A stretch of 64,000 nt of DNA from NCBI GenBank assembly GCA_017463155.1, contig JAFTPT010000023.1, forward strand, positions 1 through 64,000. Direction: 5' to 3'. This document shows positions 1-8,524 of the stretch, piece by piece. The first letter of the stretch is position 1. Each line of letters starts with the position of its first letter. The notes under the pieces are model-generated. The model did not search any database. It was given only the letters and a program-made list of their open reading frames with translations, and was not told the origin of the DNA. The stretch comes from Blautia sp. (GTDB taxonomy: Bacteria; Bacillota; Clostridia; Lachnospirales; Lachnospiraceae). Made by a program: the position numbers and the translations under genes.

Positions 1-20
1 CCGTTTTTGGCTGTGTAACA

Positions 21-96
21 AAAAAAAGACAGGTGACGGTTCTGTGTCTTGTTTGCTGAAGCAAACAAGACACAGAACCGTCCCCTGTCTTTTTTT
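21..96. repeat. 76-bp near-perfect palindrome (terminator-like repeat, copy 1)
   Basis: Two 36-nt arms (21-56 and 61-96) pair around a 4-nt loop with one mismatch. The arms end in A and T runs, so the hairpin could terminate transcription in both directions. It lies 8 bases beyond the stop of the URO-D-like gene. The inner sequence (GACGGTTCTGTGTCTTGTTT and its complement) recurs at 27231-27308, so this is a dispersed repeat rather than a private terminator. Confidence 0.85.
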
Positions 97-103
97 TCCG
101 TTA

Positions 104-1099
104 TCAATACGGGCAGTCCTGTCCGAATTCCCGATAGATCTTGTCGAACATGTCCTGCATCTGCTTGTCCGTAAAGCCTCGGGTCAGGGCGATCCAGATG
201 TTCGCCCCCTTGTACTCGTCGATGAATTCCTGCACGATCGCGTCGGCTTCCTCGTCGGACGGTGCGTGATCCGAAGGTGCCACGATCTCCACGCCGAATT
301 TGAAACGGTCCCCGTACTCCCGGACCAGGGCCGGCTTGTCGTTGACGACCGGCTGTCCGCGCCAGGAATCAAGGCCTGCTTCGATCATGTTCGGGACCAG
401 CGTCCCGATGCATCCGCAGGAGTGCATCTCCACGTACACGCCCATCTCATGAGCTGCCTCGACGATCCGTTTGATGCAGGGAACGATCAGCTCCCTGTGG
501 GTATCCACCGAGAAGAAGGTCGATTTCTGGCTGCCCCAGTCATCGTGGAAATAGATGTGCTCCGTGTTGAAATACGTATGGTAATGACGGATCAGGTCGA
601 TGTAGAAGTCCGTCAGCTTGTCGAACAGCTCCCGGACATCGTCCTCCACGTCCGGATCGATCATCGCCACGGCGGCATCCTCGAATCCGAGGAAAGAGAT
701 CAGCCTCTCAAAATAACCGGTAAAGATCGTGGAATCGATCATCTTGTCGGTCGTCAGATACGCCTGATTCTCTTTGGCGCAGCCTTCCCAGTCAAGCTTG
801 GAAAGATCCGGGAAGGTCACGTAATCCCGCCAGTCGCTGATGTCGTCCATCATCACATAGCCGGGGACCTCGATGGAGCCTCTCTCCGCGGGTACATAGA
901 CCCAGGGAACCCCGAAGAAGTCCTTTCCGCCGAACTGGTCATCCGTAAAATGCCCGGATTCATTCACCATCCCCCGGGCCATGTTCTCCGGGATCAGGGA
1001 CGGATTGAACCGGAGCAGATCCCTGCTCGAAGGCGTCCACTGGACAGGTTCATTCTTAAAAAAACGGATAAAATTCTCACGTGGCGTCAGTTGTTCCAT
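104..1099 (-). CDS. Uroporphyrinogen decarboxylase/MtaA-superfamily protein
   Basis: About 331 residues. The C-terminal half carries the URO-D/MtaA barrel pattern: a conserved His-Ser-Cys-Gly (EMHSCGCIGTLVPNMIEAGLD) followed by a strand beginning with Gly-Gln-Pro. Relatives in anaerobes are corrinoid- or coenzyme-M-type methyltransferases, or uncharacterised; true heme-pathway HemE is less likely, since no other heme gene is nearby. The gene starts inside the end of the upstream ATPase gene, so it is translationally coupled to the transporter operon. ATG 1099 has GGAG 8 nt upstream; ATG 1108 is the alternative, and longer 5' extensions run through the ATPase gene. The palindrome at 21-96 closes the operon. 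The family is clear; the substrate is unknown. Confidence 0.75.
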   Translation of the reverse strand: MEQLTPRENFIRFFKNEPVQWTPSSRDLLRFNPSLIPENMARGMVNESGHFTDDQFGGKDFFGVPWVYVPAERGSIEVPGYVMMDDISDWRDYVTFPDLSKLDWEGCAKENQAYLTTDKMIDSTIFTGYFERLISFLGFEDAAVAMIDPDVEDDVRELFDKLTDFYIDLIRHYHTYFNTEHIYFHDDWGSQKSTFFSVDTHRELIVPCIKRIVEAAHEMGVYVEMHSCGCIGTLVPNMIEAGLDSWRGQPVVNDKPALVREYGDRFKFGVEIVAPSDHAPSDEEADAIVQEFIDEYKGANIWIALTRGFTDKQMQDMFDKIYREFGQDCPY

Positions 1100-2063
1100 T
1101 TCCGTCATCTCCAATCTCTTTGCAGAAATGGCAGGCCACCATATGGCCGCCGCCCATATCCTGCAGTTCAGGTGTACAATTGAAACATTTCTCTTTGGCG
1201 TAGATGCACCGCGGCGCAAACCGGCACCGGTTGCCGGGGTTGACAGGCGATGTCAGCTCGCCCTTCAGAAGGATCCTCTCCCGCCGGTTCTTGAGCGACG
1301 GTACCGGGATCGCCGAAAGCAGCGCTTTGGTGTAGGGGTGCATCGTATGGGCAAACAGCGTCGGCGTATCGCATTTCTCGACCACCTGCCCCAGGTACAT
1401 GACGCAGATGTTGTGGGAGATATGCTTGACCACCGAAAGGTCATGCGTGATAAACAGATAGGTCAGGCCTTTCTCCTTCTGCAGGTCCTGCAGAAGGTTC
1501 AGGATCTGGGCCTGGATCAGCACATCCAGCGCGGAAACCGGCTCATCGCAGATGATCAGCTTGGGCTCCAGGGCAAGTCCCCGGGCAATGCCGATCCTCT
1601 GGCGGCGGCCGCCGTCCAGCTCATGCGGGTATGTATCCGCGTACCGTCTGGCCAGGCCGACCGTGTCCATCAGCTCCAGCACCTTCTTTTCCCTCTCCTG
1701 CCTGTCCGGGATGGTCTTGTAGATCAGCATCGGCTCTTCGATCTGTTCCTTGACGCTCATCCTGGGATTCAACGAAGACATCGGGTCCTGGAAGATCATC
1801 TGCAGATCCGGGCGGAGTTTTTTGAACTCGGCGTCGGACAGCTTGGTGATGTCCTGCCCGTTGTACAGGATCTCCCCGTCCGTCGGCGGTGTCAGGCGGA
1901 GGATCGTCTTGCCTAGGGTCGATTTACCGCAGCCGGATTCTCCGACGATGCCGAGAGTCTCTCCCTTCTCCACCGACAGAGTCACGTCGTCCACCGCATG
2001 CAGCATACCGCCGGAAACACTGTAATACTTTTTGAGATTGCGGATCTCCAGCAATGTGCTCAT
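1077..2063 (-). CDS. Peptide/nickel-type ABC transporter ATPase (OppF/DppF-like)
   Basis: 328 residues. Walker A is GESGCGKST at about 41-49, the Q-loop is at FQDP, and Walker B is LIICDEP at about 169-175. The C-terminal oligopeptide-transporter extension carries a cysteine cluster (CRFAPRC...C...C). The signature motif reads LDGGRRQR rather than LSGGQRQR, a variant I recall from clostridial DppF-like proteins. It should pair with the neighbouring ATPase at 2060-3076 to power the two permeases. Its start overlaps the end of that gene by 4 bases (ATGA), and its own end overlaps the URO-D-like gene. Confidence 0.9.
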   Translation of the reverse strand: MSTLLEIRNLKKYYSVSGGMLHAVDDVTLSVEKGETLGIVGESGCGKSTLGKTILRLTPPTDGEILYNGQDITKLSDAEFKKLRPDLQMIFQDPMSSLNPRMSVKEQIEEPMLIYKTIPDRQEREKKVLELMDTVGLARRYADTYPHELDGGRRQRIGIARGLALEPKLIICDEPVSALDVLIQAQILNLLQDLQKEKGLTYLFITHDLSVVKHISHNICVMYLGQVVEKCDTPTLFAHTMHPYTKALLSAIPVPSLKNRRERILLKGELTSPVNPGNRCRFAPRCIYAKEKCFNCTPELQDMGGGHMVACHFCKEIGDDGNGTTDAT

Positions 2064-3076
2064 TTCTCTTCCTCCTCAGACGATATCCGCAGACACCGGA
2101 CAAAATGTCCGGGCTCCACTTCCGTAAGTGCCGGGTCGCAGTTTTTGCACGCGTCGCAGCGATGGTTGCAGCGGTCATAAAAGCTGCAGTATTCCGGCAG
2201 ATCCATGGGATCCGACATCAGGCCCTCGATCGCCTGCAGCCTTTCCACCTCGGTATCGAGGCTTGGCAGAGCCGCAAAAAGAGCCAGCGTGTACGGATGC
2301 TTCGGATTGTTGAAAACATGCTCCAGCGTCCCGTACTCCACGATCTGGCCGGCATAGATGACCGCGCATTTGTCGCAGATGTCCGCCACAACGCCCAGGT
2401 CATGGGTGATCATCAGCATGGCCGTGTTGAATTCCTTCCGGAGTCCGCGCATCAGCTCCAGCACCTGCGCCTGGATCGTCACGTCCAGCGCCGTCGTGGG
2501 CTCATCCGCGATCAAAAGCCTCGGGCTGCAGGCCAGGGCCATGGCGATCACGATACGCTGCTTCATGCCGCCCGAAAACTCGTGCGGATAGTTCTTGAAC
2601 CGTTCGCCGGGGATCCCGACAAGCTCCATCATATCCACAGCCTTTTTGTTGGCCTCCGCCCGGGAGACCTTGTTGTGAAGCCGTATGACCTCCGCGATCT
2701 GTTCTCCGACCGTGTAGACCGGATTCAGCGCGGACATGGGGTCCTGAAAAATCATGCCCACCTTGTTGCCGCGGATCTTGCGGAAGTATTTGTCGTTTTT
2801 GTTGCTCTGGCGCCGGTTGTTGGTCATATACCGGGTGATCTCCTCGCCGTCCAGCGTGATCTTCCCCTGGATCACGTGACCGCCGGGCTGGGGCAGAAGC
2901 CCCATGATCGTGAGGGCGATCGTCGTCTTGCCGGCACCTGTTTCGCCAACGAGCCCCAGTGTCTCACCGGGAAGGATCTCGAGGCTGACGTTGTTCACGG
3001 CTTCCGCCACTCCGGTCCTGGTCTCATAATGAACGACCAGGTCTTCAATTCGTAAAATCGGTTCATTCATAGCCAT
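2060..3076 (-). CDS. Peptide/nickel-type ABC transporter ATPase (OppD/DppD-like)
   Basis: 338 residues with Walker A GETGAGKT near residue 44-51, the canonical signature FSGGMKQR, Walker B LLIADEP and a conserved H-loop (MITHD). The C-terminal region has the Cys-rich oligopeptide-transporter tail ([17 protein letters not shown]). It is the second ATPase of the transporter. The upstream permease gene ends at 3083, 6 bases away. Two ATGs are possible: 3076, which is only 3 nt from AGGAG, and 3070, which is 9 nt away. The second may be the real start. Confidence 0.9.
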   Translation of the reverse strand: MAMNEPILRIEDLVVHYETRTGVAEAVNNVSLEILPGETLGLVGETGAGKTTIALTIMGLLPQPGGHVIQGKITLDGEEITRYMTNNRRQSNKNDKYFRKIRGNKVGMIFQDPMSALNPVYTVGEQIAEVIRLHNKVSRAEANKKAVDMMELVGIPGERFKNYPHEFSGGMKQRIVIAMALACSPRLLIADEPTTALDVTIQAQVLELMRGLRKEFNTAMLMITHDLGVVADICDKCAVIYAGQIVEYGTLEHVFNNPKHPYTLALFAALPSLDTEVERLQAIEGLMSDPMDLPEYCSFYDRCNHRCDACKNCDPALTEVEPGHFVRCLRISSEEEEK

Positions 3077-3082
3077 ACTCTC

Positions 3083-3994
3083 CTACTTAAGCCTTGGATC
3101 CAGTGCGTCCCGCAGCCCGTCACCGAACAGGTTGAGGGCCAGGACCGTGATCATGATGGCGGCTCCGGGGAAGATCAGTATGTGCGGGGCGGTCCGGATG
3201 AAGGACCGGCCTGCGGACAGCATGGAGCCCCATTCCGGCGTGGGCGCCGCAATGCCCAGGCCCAGATAGCTCATCGAAGAGACTGTCAGGATCGCCGTAG
3301 CGATGCTGAAGGTGATATTGGTAAGGATCGGTCCCAGCGCGTTCGGAAGCATGTACTTGAGCAGCTGCCTCCGGCTGCCTGCGCCTATACAGCGGGCCGA
3401 TTCCACATAGTCGCTGTTCTTGACCGAGAGGATCGCCGCCCGGACGATCCTTGCACGGGCCGGCATGGTACTCACGGAGATCGCGATCACCAGATTGACC
3501 ACGCCTGTTCCCAGGGACGCCGCGATGGCGATCGCCATCAGCATGGGCGGGATCGACTGGAAGATATCCAGGATCCGCATGATGATCATGTCCGCCTTGC
3601 CGCCGTAGAAAGCTGCGAGAGCGCCCAGGACGCCTCCGAACAGGTAGGCGATGAACACGCAGATCAGGCCGATGGGCAGAGAGATCCGCGTTCCGTAAAC
3701 GACCCGGCTGAAGATATCCCGACCGTAATTGTCCGTTCCGAACAGGTGATGAAGGCTGGGCCCCTGCAGTGCGTCCGTATAGTTCTGTTCATCGATCCCG
3801 TAGGGAGCGATGACGTCCGCGAAGATTGCCGTCAGGATCAGGATCGCGAGGATCACCATCCCCACGACGGCCAGCCGGTTCCTTTTGAGGCGGATCCATG
3901 CCTCCCTCGCCGGGGAGGACGGTCTCTGGGCGGAGCGGCTGCGGGAACGCTTTTTATCAAGCTTTGCCATGGCTGGCGTATACATTTTAGCCAT
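3083..3994 (-). CDS. Peptide/nickel-type ABC transporter permease (OppC/DppC-like)
   Basis: 303 residues. A basic N-terminal tail (KKRSRSRSAQRPSS) precedes the first membrane segment at about 40-60, followed by five or so further segments. The coupling loop is of the BPD type (SARCIGAGSRRQLLKYMLPN), and the DNYGRDIFSRVVYG motif is typical of the OppC/DppC family. The start codon overlaps the upstream permease stop by one base (TAATG), which implies translational coupling. It forms the heterodimeric channel with the 3994-4968 product. Confidence 0.92.
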   Translation of the reverse strand: MAKMYTPAMAKLDKKRSRSRSAQRPSSPAREAWIRLKRNRLAVVGMVILAILILTAIFADVIAPYGIDEQNYTDALQGPSLHHLFGTDNYGRDIFSRVVYGTRISLPIGLICVFIAYLFGGVLGALAAFYGGKADMIIMRILDIFQSIPPMLMAIAIAASLGTGVVNLVIAISVSTMPARARIVRAAILSVKNSDYVESARCIGAGSRRQLLKYMLPNALGPILTNITFSIATAILTVSSMSYLGLGIAAPTPEWGSMLSAGRSFIRTAPHILIFPGAAIMITVLALNLFGDGLRDALDPRLK

Positions 3995-4968
3995 TATACC
4001 GCCGCTCCTTCCTTCTTGTGTCTGCGGATCTTATTTCTGGACTGGAATTCTGTTTTCAGTCTCGGATCCACGATCGTGTACACGATATCGACCAGGAGCA
4101 TGACCACACTGAAGGTGATCGCCAGGATGACGATACCACCCTGTACAGAGGGCCAGTCCCTCGAATTGATCGCGTTCAGCATGAACTGCCCGACTCCCGG
4201 GATCGAAAAGATGCTTTCCGCCACCACCGCGCCGCCAAGCGATACGCCGATCGTGTTTCCTACGTTGGCGATTACGGGCATCAGGGCGTTGCGGAGGCCG
4301 TGCTTGAAGATCACCACGGATTTCTTCTGGCCTTTGGCCCGGGCAGTCCGGATATAATCCTGGCGGATGACCTCCAGCATACTGGAGCGCGTGACCCTGG
4401 CCAGGTTTCCGACATTGCCGACGCCGATCATCGCCACCGGAAGGATCCAGCTGGCGATCCCGTTGATCCCGCTGGCCGGCAGCAACTGCAGCTTGACCGA
4501 GAAGATCAGGAGCAGCATGAGGGCAAACCAGAACTGCGGGATCGAGACGAAGAACAAAGCCGAGGCCATCGTCACGTTATCCACCCAGGAATATTGATAG
4601 ACAGCGGACAGAACGCCCAGTGGCAGCGCGATCAAAAGCGCGACGGTCACGGACGCCAGCGTCAGCTTGAGCGTCACCGGGAACCGGTGCATGATCTCCT
4701 TGACCACCGGCTGGTGGTTGGTATAGGATTTCCCAAGATCGCCCCGGGTCACTACACCCCATACATATTTGCCAAACCGGACATAGACGGGATCGTTGAG
4801 TCCCATCTCCTCGCGGGCTGCTTCCCTGGCTTCCACCGTTGCGTCCGGGCCGACCACATTGTCCACCGGATCACCCGGAGTGATCACGCTCAGGACAAAG
4901 ACGATCAGCAGGACGCCCAGGATCACCGGGATCATCCAGAGCAATCGTTTGATAATATAATTCAGCAT
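3994..4968 (-). CDS. Peptide/nickel-type ABC transporter permease (OppB/DppB-like)
   Basis: 324 residues with six predicted membrane segments starting at residue 5. The OppB/DppB N-terminal pattern is present (LLWMIPVILGVLLIVFVLSV... TPGDPV), and the loop RTARAKGQKKSVVIFKHGLR is the EAA-type coupling helix. The start has GAGGAAACGCT before the ATG. It sits downstream of the binding-protein gene, separated by the 14-bp-stem hairpin at 4991-5023. Confidence 0.92.
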   Translation of the reverse strand: MLNYIIKRLLWMIPVILGVLLIVFVLSVITPGDPVDNVVGPDATVEAREAAREEMGLNDPVYVRFGKYVWGVVTRGDLGKSYTNHQPVVKEIMHRFPVTLKLTLASVTVALLIALPLGVLSAVYQYSWVDNVTMASALFFVSIPQFWFALMLLLIFSVKLQLLPASGINGIASWILPVAMIGVGNVGNLARVTRSSMLEVIRQDYIRTARAKGQKKSVVIFKHGLRNALMPVIANVGNTIGVSLGGAVVAESIFSIPGVGQFMLNAINSRDWPSVQGGIVILAITFSVVMLLVDIVYTIVDPRLKTEFQSRNKIRRHKKEGAAV

Positions 4969-4990
4969 AGCGTTTCCTCATTTATGTGAC

Positions 4991-5023
4991 ATGTGGGCCG
5001 CGGGAGTTGCCCGCGGCCCACAT
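4991..5023 (-). other. Intercistronic hairpin, 14-bp perfect stem
   Basis: ATGTGGGCCGCGGG and its exact complement are separated by five bases. No T-run follows on either strand, so this is not a classical terminator. It lies between the binding-protein gene and the first permease gene of the same operon. That is the usual place for a structure that stabilises the 5' mRNA segment and lets the binding protein be made in excess. Confidence 0.8.
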
Positions 5024-5055
5024 AAGCGGGGGATTTCACTACATTGTCATTGTGA

Positions 5056-6618
5056 TCATTCTGCTTTGTACGCCTTGGAGAAGTCGATATCGCAGAACTC
5101 GGTCAGGGTGATTCCCTGAATATTGGAATCAGCCGCGCAGACCTTGTTGGGGGAGTAGAGCGGAATGGTGGGAACGCCGCCGTTCACGATCGTCTGGATC
5201 TGCTTGTAGAGCTCCATGCTCTTGTCGGGATCCAGCTCGACCTTGGCCTGATCCATCAGATCCAGCAGTTCCTGCGGAGCATCCACCCATCCGCAGCCGC
5301 CGCGCATGGTCTGGAAATCGATCCTGCTGTCAAAATAGCGGAAGATGATCGCCGGATCCGGATTTGCGCAGTTAACGATATGGGCATCGAAATTACCGGC
5401 GGAAATAATATCATAGAACTCGGAGGAAGCGACCGGAACCGGTGTCACCGTGATGCCGATCTGGGACAGCTGGTTCTGGATCATCTCACTGTAGGAGTTG
5501 AAGGTCGGAGCCTCTGCATAGAGCAGTTCGAAGGAGAAGCCGTCCGGATATGCGGACTGTGCAAGTTCTTCCTTGGCTGCCTCGAGGTCATTGTGATAAT
5601 AGCTGGTATATCCGCCGTCTTCCGCAGAGATGTAACGGCTGGATGCCGGCGGCAGGAAGCTGTCGGAAAGGACGCCATAGCCGCTGGCTGCGATCGCCAG
5701 GTTTGCCTCGTAGTTGAGGGCCAGGGCGACGGCCTTTCTCGCGTGCTCATCGTTGAAGGGCTCCTTGGAGCAGTTCAGCTGCATGTTGGTGGAGTTGGAG
5801 GTCGGATAGTTGATGATGCTCACATCCGGGTTGCCTTCCAGCTCGGCGACCTGTACGTTGTCGGGATCCAGTGCGATGTTGACATCGTGGGATTCAAGGT
5901 TCATGATACGGGCGGCCGCATCGCCGATGATACGGATCTCAACCTCTTTGTAATAAGGAGTCTCGCCCCAGTAGTCCTCGTTCCTCTCCAGCTTGATGTA
6001 GGAGCCGTCGGACCATTCCACGAACTTGTAGGGGCCGGTTCCGGCCGTCGGATTGAGGGCCTGCGCTTCCGGACCGCCGCCGGCTTCCACGGAAGCCTCC
6101 ACGACCATGCCAAGCGGCACGTTGGACAGGGTGTACAGGAAGTAGGGATCTGCGGTGTTGGTAGCCAGAATGACCGTATGGTCATCCTCGGCCTTGCACT
6201 CGTCATAGTTGAACATGCCATAGTAGTTGGACAGAGCGCCGCTGTCGATGGCGAGCTTGATGGTATACAGCACGTCGCTGGCCGTAAACGGATCGCCGGC
6301 ATGGCTGGTCACATCGTCACGAAGTGTGAAGCGTACATGGGTATCATCGATGTACTCCCACTCGGTAGCGAGCATCGGGCCTACCGTATCGCTCTCGGCA
6401 TCATAGGAGACCAGGCGGTCGTACAGAGTCTCACTCACCGGTGTGTTGACGCTGACGGCGGAGACCGTCGGATGGAAAAGGCTGGTGGGATTGCCCTTGT
6501 GGGCAACGACCAGTGTCTCATCGGAGGGCGTATACTCAGCCGCGCTGACCGAAGCCGTCCCCAGAAGCATGCCTGCCGTCATGGCAGCTGCCAGAAGAAT
6601 TGCCATACATTTTTTCAT
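5056..6618 (-). CDS. ABC transporter substrate-binding protein, family 5 (OppA/DppA-like)
   Basis: 520 residues. The secretion signal is MKKCMAILLAAAMTAGML followed by a predicted signal-peptidase I site at SVSA-AEYT. There is no lipobox cysteine, which is unusual for a monoderm Firmicute. The body matches SBP family 5: an early TLVVAHKGNPTSLFHP strand, a TSHAGDPFTASDVLYTIKLA segment, and a hinge region. The start at 6618 has AAAGGA upstream; the frame stays open further upstream but without a ribosome binding site. First gene of the transporter operon, facing the PucR-like regulator. The ligand could be a peptide, nickel complex or other small solute; the URO-D-like gene in the operon suggests it need not be a peptide. 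Confidence 0.92.
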   Translation of the reverse strand: MKKCMAILLAAAMTAGMLLGTASVSAAEYTPSDETLVVAHKGNPTSLFHPTVSAVSVNTPVSETLYDRLVSYDAESDTVGPMLATEWEYIDDTHVRFTLRDDVTSHAGDPFTASDVLYTIKLAIDSGALSNYYGMFNYDECKAEDDHTVILATNTADPYFLYTLSNVPLGMVVEASVEAGGGPEAQALNPTAGTGPYKFVEWSDGSYIKLERNEDYWGETPYYKEVEIRIIGDAAARIMNLESHDVNIALDPDNVQVAELEGNPDVSIINYPTSNSTNMQLNCSKEPFNDEHARKAVALALNYEANLAIAASGYGVLSDSFLPPASSRYISAEDGGYTSYYHNDLEAAKEELAQSAYPDGFSFELLYAEAPTFNSYSEMIQNQLSQIGITVTPVPVASSEFYDIISAGNFDAHIVNCANPDPAIIFRYFDSRIDFQTMRGGCGWVDAPQELLDLMDQAKVELDPDKSMELYKQIQTIVNGGVPTIPLYSPNKVCAADSNIQGITLTEFCDIDFSKAYKAE

Positions 6619-6722
6619 AGTATCATCCTTTCTTTTCATTACCGGAGAGCTGCTTCGCTCCCTCCGCCGTACCTTCGGATACAAGTCCACTATAGCATCT
6701 TGCACGTCGCTCAGCCATATAC

Positions 6723-6770
6723 ACGGTGAACACCGTTTTTTACTGCAATTTGTGCACCGTGAACAAGTGC
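6723..6770. promoter_or_regulatory. Candidate operator pair in the divergent control region
   Basis: ACGGTG-aa-CACCGT (6723-6736) is a perfect 6-2-6 inverted repeat. A second copy of the core GTGAACA occurs 33 bases further on (6726 and 6759), about three helical turns away, within CACCGTGAACAAGTG. The region lies between the transporter operon and the PucR-like regulator gene, so binding by that regulator is the natural guess. Confidence 0.5.
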
Positions 6771-6778
6771 CTGAGCTA

Positions 6779-6807
6779 TTGCTTCCTGTACAGAACTTCT
6801 GTATACT
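6779..6807 (+). promoter_or_regulatory. Sigma-A-type promoter of the PucR-like gene
   Basis: TTGCTT and TATACT are separated by 17 bases, with the -10 about 50 bases upstream of the chosen ATG. It adjoins the operator-like repeats at 6723-6770. Confidence 0.6.
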
Positions 6808-6858
6808 GAAAGAAAGGTTTTTTGTGGGATTTTCATAAAAATGCAGGAGGACATCCCT

Positions 6859-8472
6859 ATGTTCAGAGCAGAACTGCTGATAAACGAGACCCCTTTTCCG
6901 CTGGTCTATCAGCATATACAGCTGAAATCACTCGCGCATATCCGCAGCATCCTCTTCCTGGAGCCCGCCGGGGAACCGCTTCCGGAGCACATCTATTTGT
7001 GCACCCTTGATTCCTTTCCGGAAAGCTTTGTACGGGCAGCGGACTGCACGTATCTGCTGTGCACGGACCCGGACGGGGAGGTGGATCCGCAGGCTCTTCT
7101 TACCCGTTTCGGGGACAGTCCTTCCAATATCCTTGTCTACCGGGCCGGGATCTTCCAGCTGTACAACCATGTATCGACGATCTTCATGTCCTATCATCAG
7201 TGGCAGTTCGATCTGCGTTCCACCGATGATGTCCAGATCCTGGCAGAGTACTTTTTTATCCGCACCAGGATCCCCATCGCGGTCCTTGGTTCCTTTTTCC
7301 AGCAGATCGCCTTCTGCTCCAACCGCCAGGACACGGATCCTCTGTTTCCGATCCTTGGGACGGGTGACCCCCTCCCCCACAGCCTGGTCAAGGAGCTTCT
7401 CGTGACCGAGCGGAAGCAGCGGCCGCACATGACCATTACCTTCCGGATGGACGGCCATACCTATCTGGCCCACCACATCCGCAAAAACGACAAGACCGTC
7501 GCGCGGATCCTCTTCAGTCTGCCCGGGGAGGAGCTCACAGACCGCAGCGAACACTACATCGATGACTTCATCCATGTGGTCACGCCCATCATCCTCACCA
7601 ACGACGCCATGGCCCAGCTGTCCAAGGACGCGTTTGGATCCCTGATCGCCGACCTGGTGGATCTCAGGATCAAGGACACGGAGGAGCTGCAGCGGCGGCT
7701 GGAACTGGAGCCCGGGATCCTGAAGGGCAAATTCTTCCACGTGATCGTCATCCGTTTTTCCCGGACGGACAGGGCCATCCCCTATCATTATATTTCCGGG
7801 CAGCTGGAGCAGATCTTCCCGAACAGCAGCGCGACCTCCTACGAGGACACACTGGTCGTGATCGCTTCCAAGGGCACCTACGACGAGGAGGTCTGTTACG
7901 ACGAGGGTCTCCTTACCGATCTGCTGGTCAGCTTCGACGCCTACGCGGGGATCGGCAACTGTACGCGCTTCCTGATCAACATGCGTTCGCTGTACCTGCA
8001 GGCCCTGGCTACCGCGAGGCTCGGCAGGATTTATTGTAAAGAAAAAAAGCAGCGGATCTTCCGCTACAATGATTACATGGTCTATTTCATTACGGACCTG
8101 TGCTTTGAAGCAGCCGTCAAGCTGCATCAGTTCACCTATCCGGCGCATCTGTGCCACCCGGGTGTGATCGCCATTCTCCAGTATGACAAGAGCAACGGGA
8201 CCTCCCTGGAGAAGACGCTGCGGGCTTACCTGCATTGCAACTGCAACGCCACACTGTGCGCCAAGGAGCTTTTTGTACACAGGAACACCATCAACTACCG
8301 GATCGGCGTCATCGAGGACCTGCTGAAGGGCTCCCTTTCGGATCCCATGCTGCGCACGGAGATCCTGCTGTCCCTGCGGATCCTGGAGCACGAAAAACAA
8401 TACCACGGAATCGACGAGCTGGCCCGGATCGAAAAGACCGCGATGAATTCCGATATACGGATAAAAAAATGA
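6859..8472 (+). CDS. PucR/CdaR-like helix-turn-helix transcriptional regulator
   Basis: 537 residues from ATG 6859, which has AGGAGG eight bases upstream; the earlier in-frame ATG at 6841 has none. The C-terminal about 55 residues carry the PucR-type HTH (LRAYLHCNCNATLCAKELFVHRNTINYRIGVIEDLL), with the typical HRNT-x-NYR core. The roughly 480 residues before it show no domain I recognise with confidence and probably sense a ligand or carry a degenerate GGDEF-like fold, as in CdaR/PucR proteins. It is divergent from the transporter operon, so it is the likely regulator of that operon. No membrane segment is evident. Confidence 0.8.
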   Translation: MFRAELLINETPFPLVYQHIQLKSLAHIRSILFLEPAGEPLPEHIYLCTLDSFPESFVRAADCTYLLCTDPDGEVDPQALLTRFGDSPSNILVYRAGIFQLYNHVSTIFMSYHQWQFDLRSTDDVQILAEYFFIRTRIPIAVLGSFFQQIAFCSNRQDTDPLFPILGTGDPLPHSLVKELLVTERKQRPHMTITFRMDGHTYLAHHIRKNDKTVARILFSLPGEELTDRSEHYIDDFIHVVTPIILTNDAMAQLSKDAFGSLIADLVDLRIKDTEELQRRLELEPGILKGKFFHVIVIRFSRTDRAIPYHYISGQLEQIFPNSSATSYEDTLVVIASKGTYDEEVCYDEGLLTDLLVSFDAYAGIGNCTRFLINMRSLYLQALATARLGRIYCKEKKQRIFRYNDYMVYFITDLCFEAAVKLHQFTYPAHLCHPGVIAILQYDKSNGTSLEKTLRAYLHCNCNATLCAKELFVHRNTINYRIGVIEDLLKGSLSDPMLRTEILLSLRILEHEKQYHGIDELARIEKTAMNSDIRIKK

Positions 8473-8484
8473 ACCAAACGGACG

Positions 8485-8515
8485 AAAAAAGGAGCCTCTC
8501 ATAAGAGAGGCTCCT
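8485..8515 (-). terminator. Rho-independent terminator of the membrane/kinase-like fusion gene
   Basis: An 11-bp stem (AGGAGCCTCTC-ataa-GAGAGGCTCCT) is followed on the minus strand by six Ts. It ends the gene at 8525-9850, and the stem may also serve the convergent PucR-like gene. Confidence 0.85.
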
Positions 8516-8524
8516 ATAGTAAGG

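Noticed and set aside
5056-6915. A longer start for the OppA-type binding protein
   Set aside because: The extra 99 codons have no ribosome binding site, and the signal peptide begins only at 6618.
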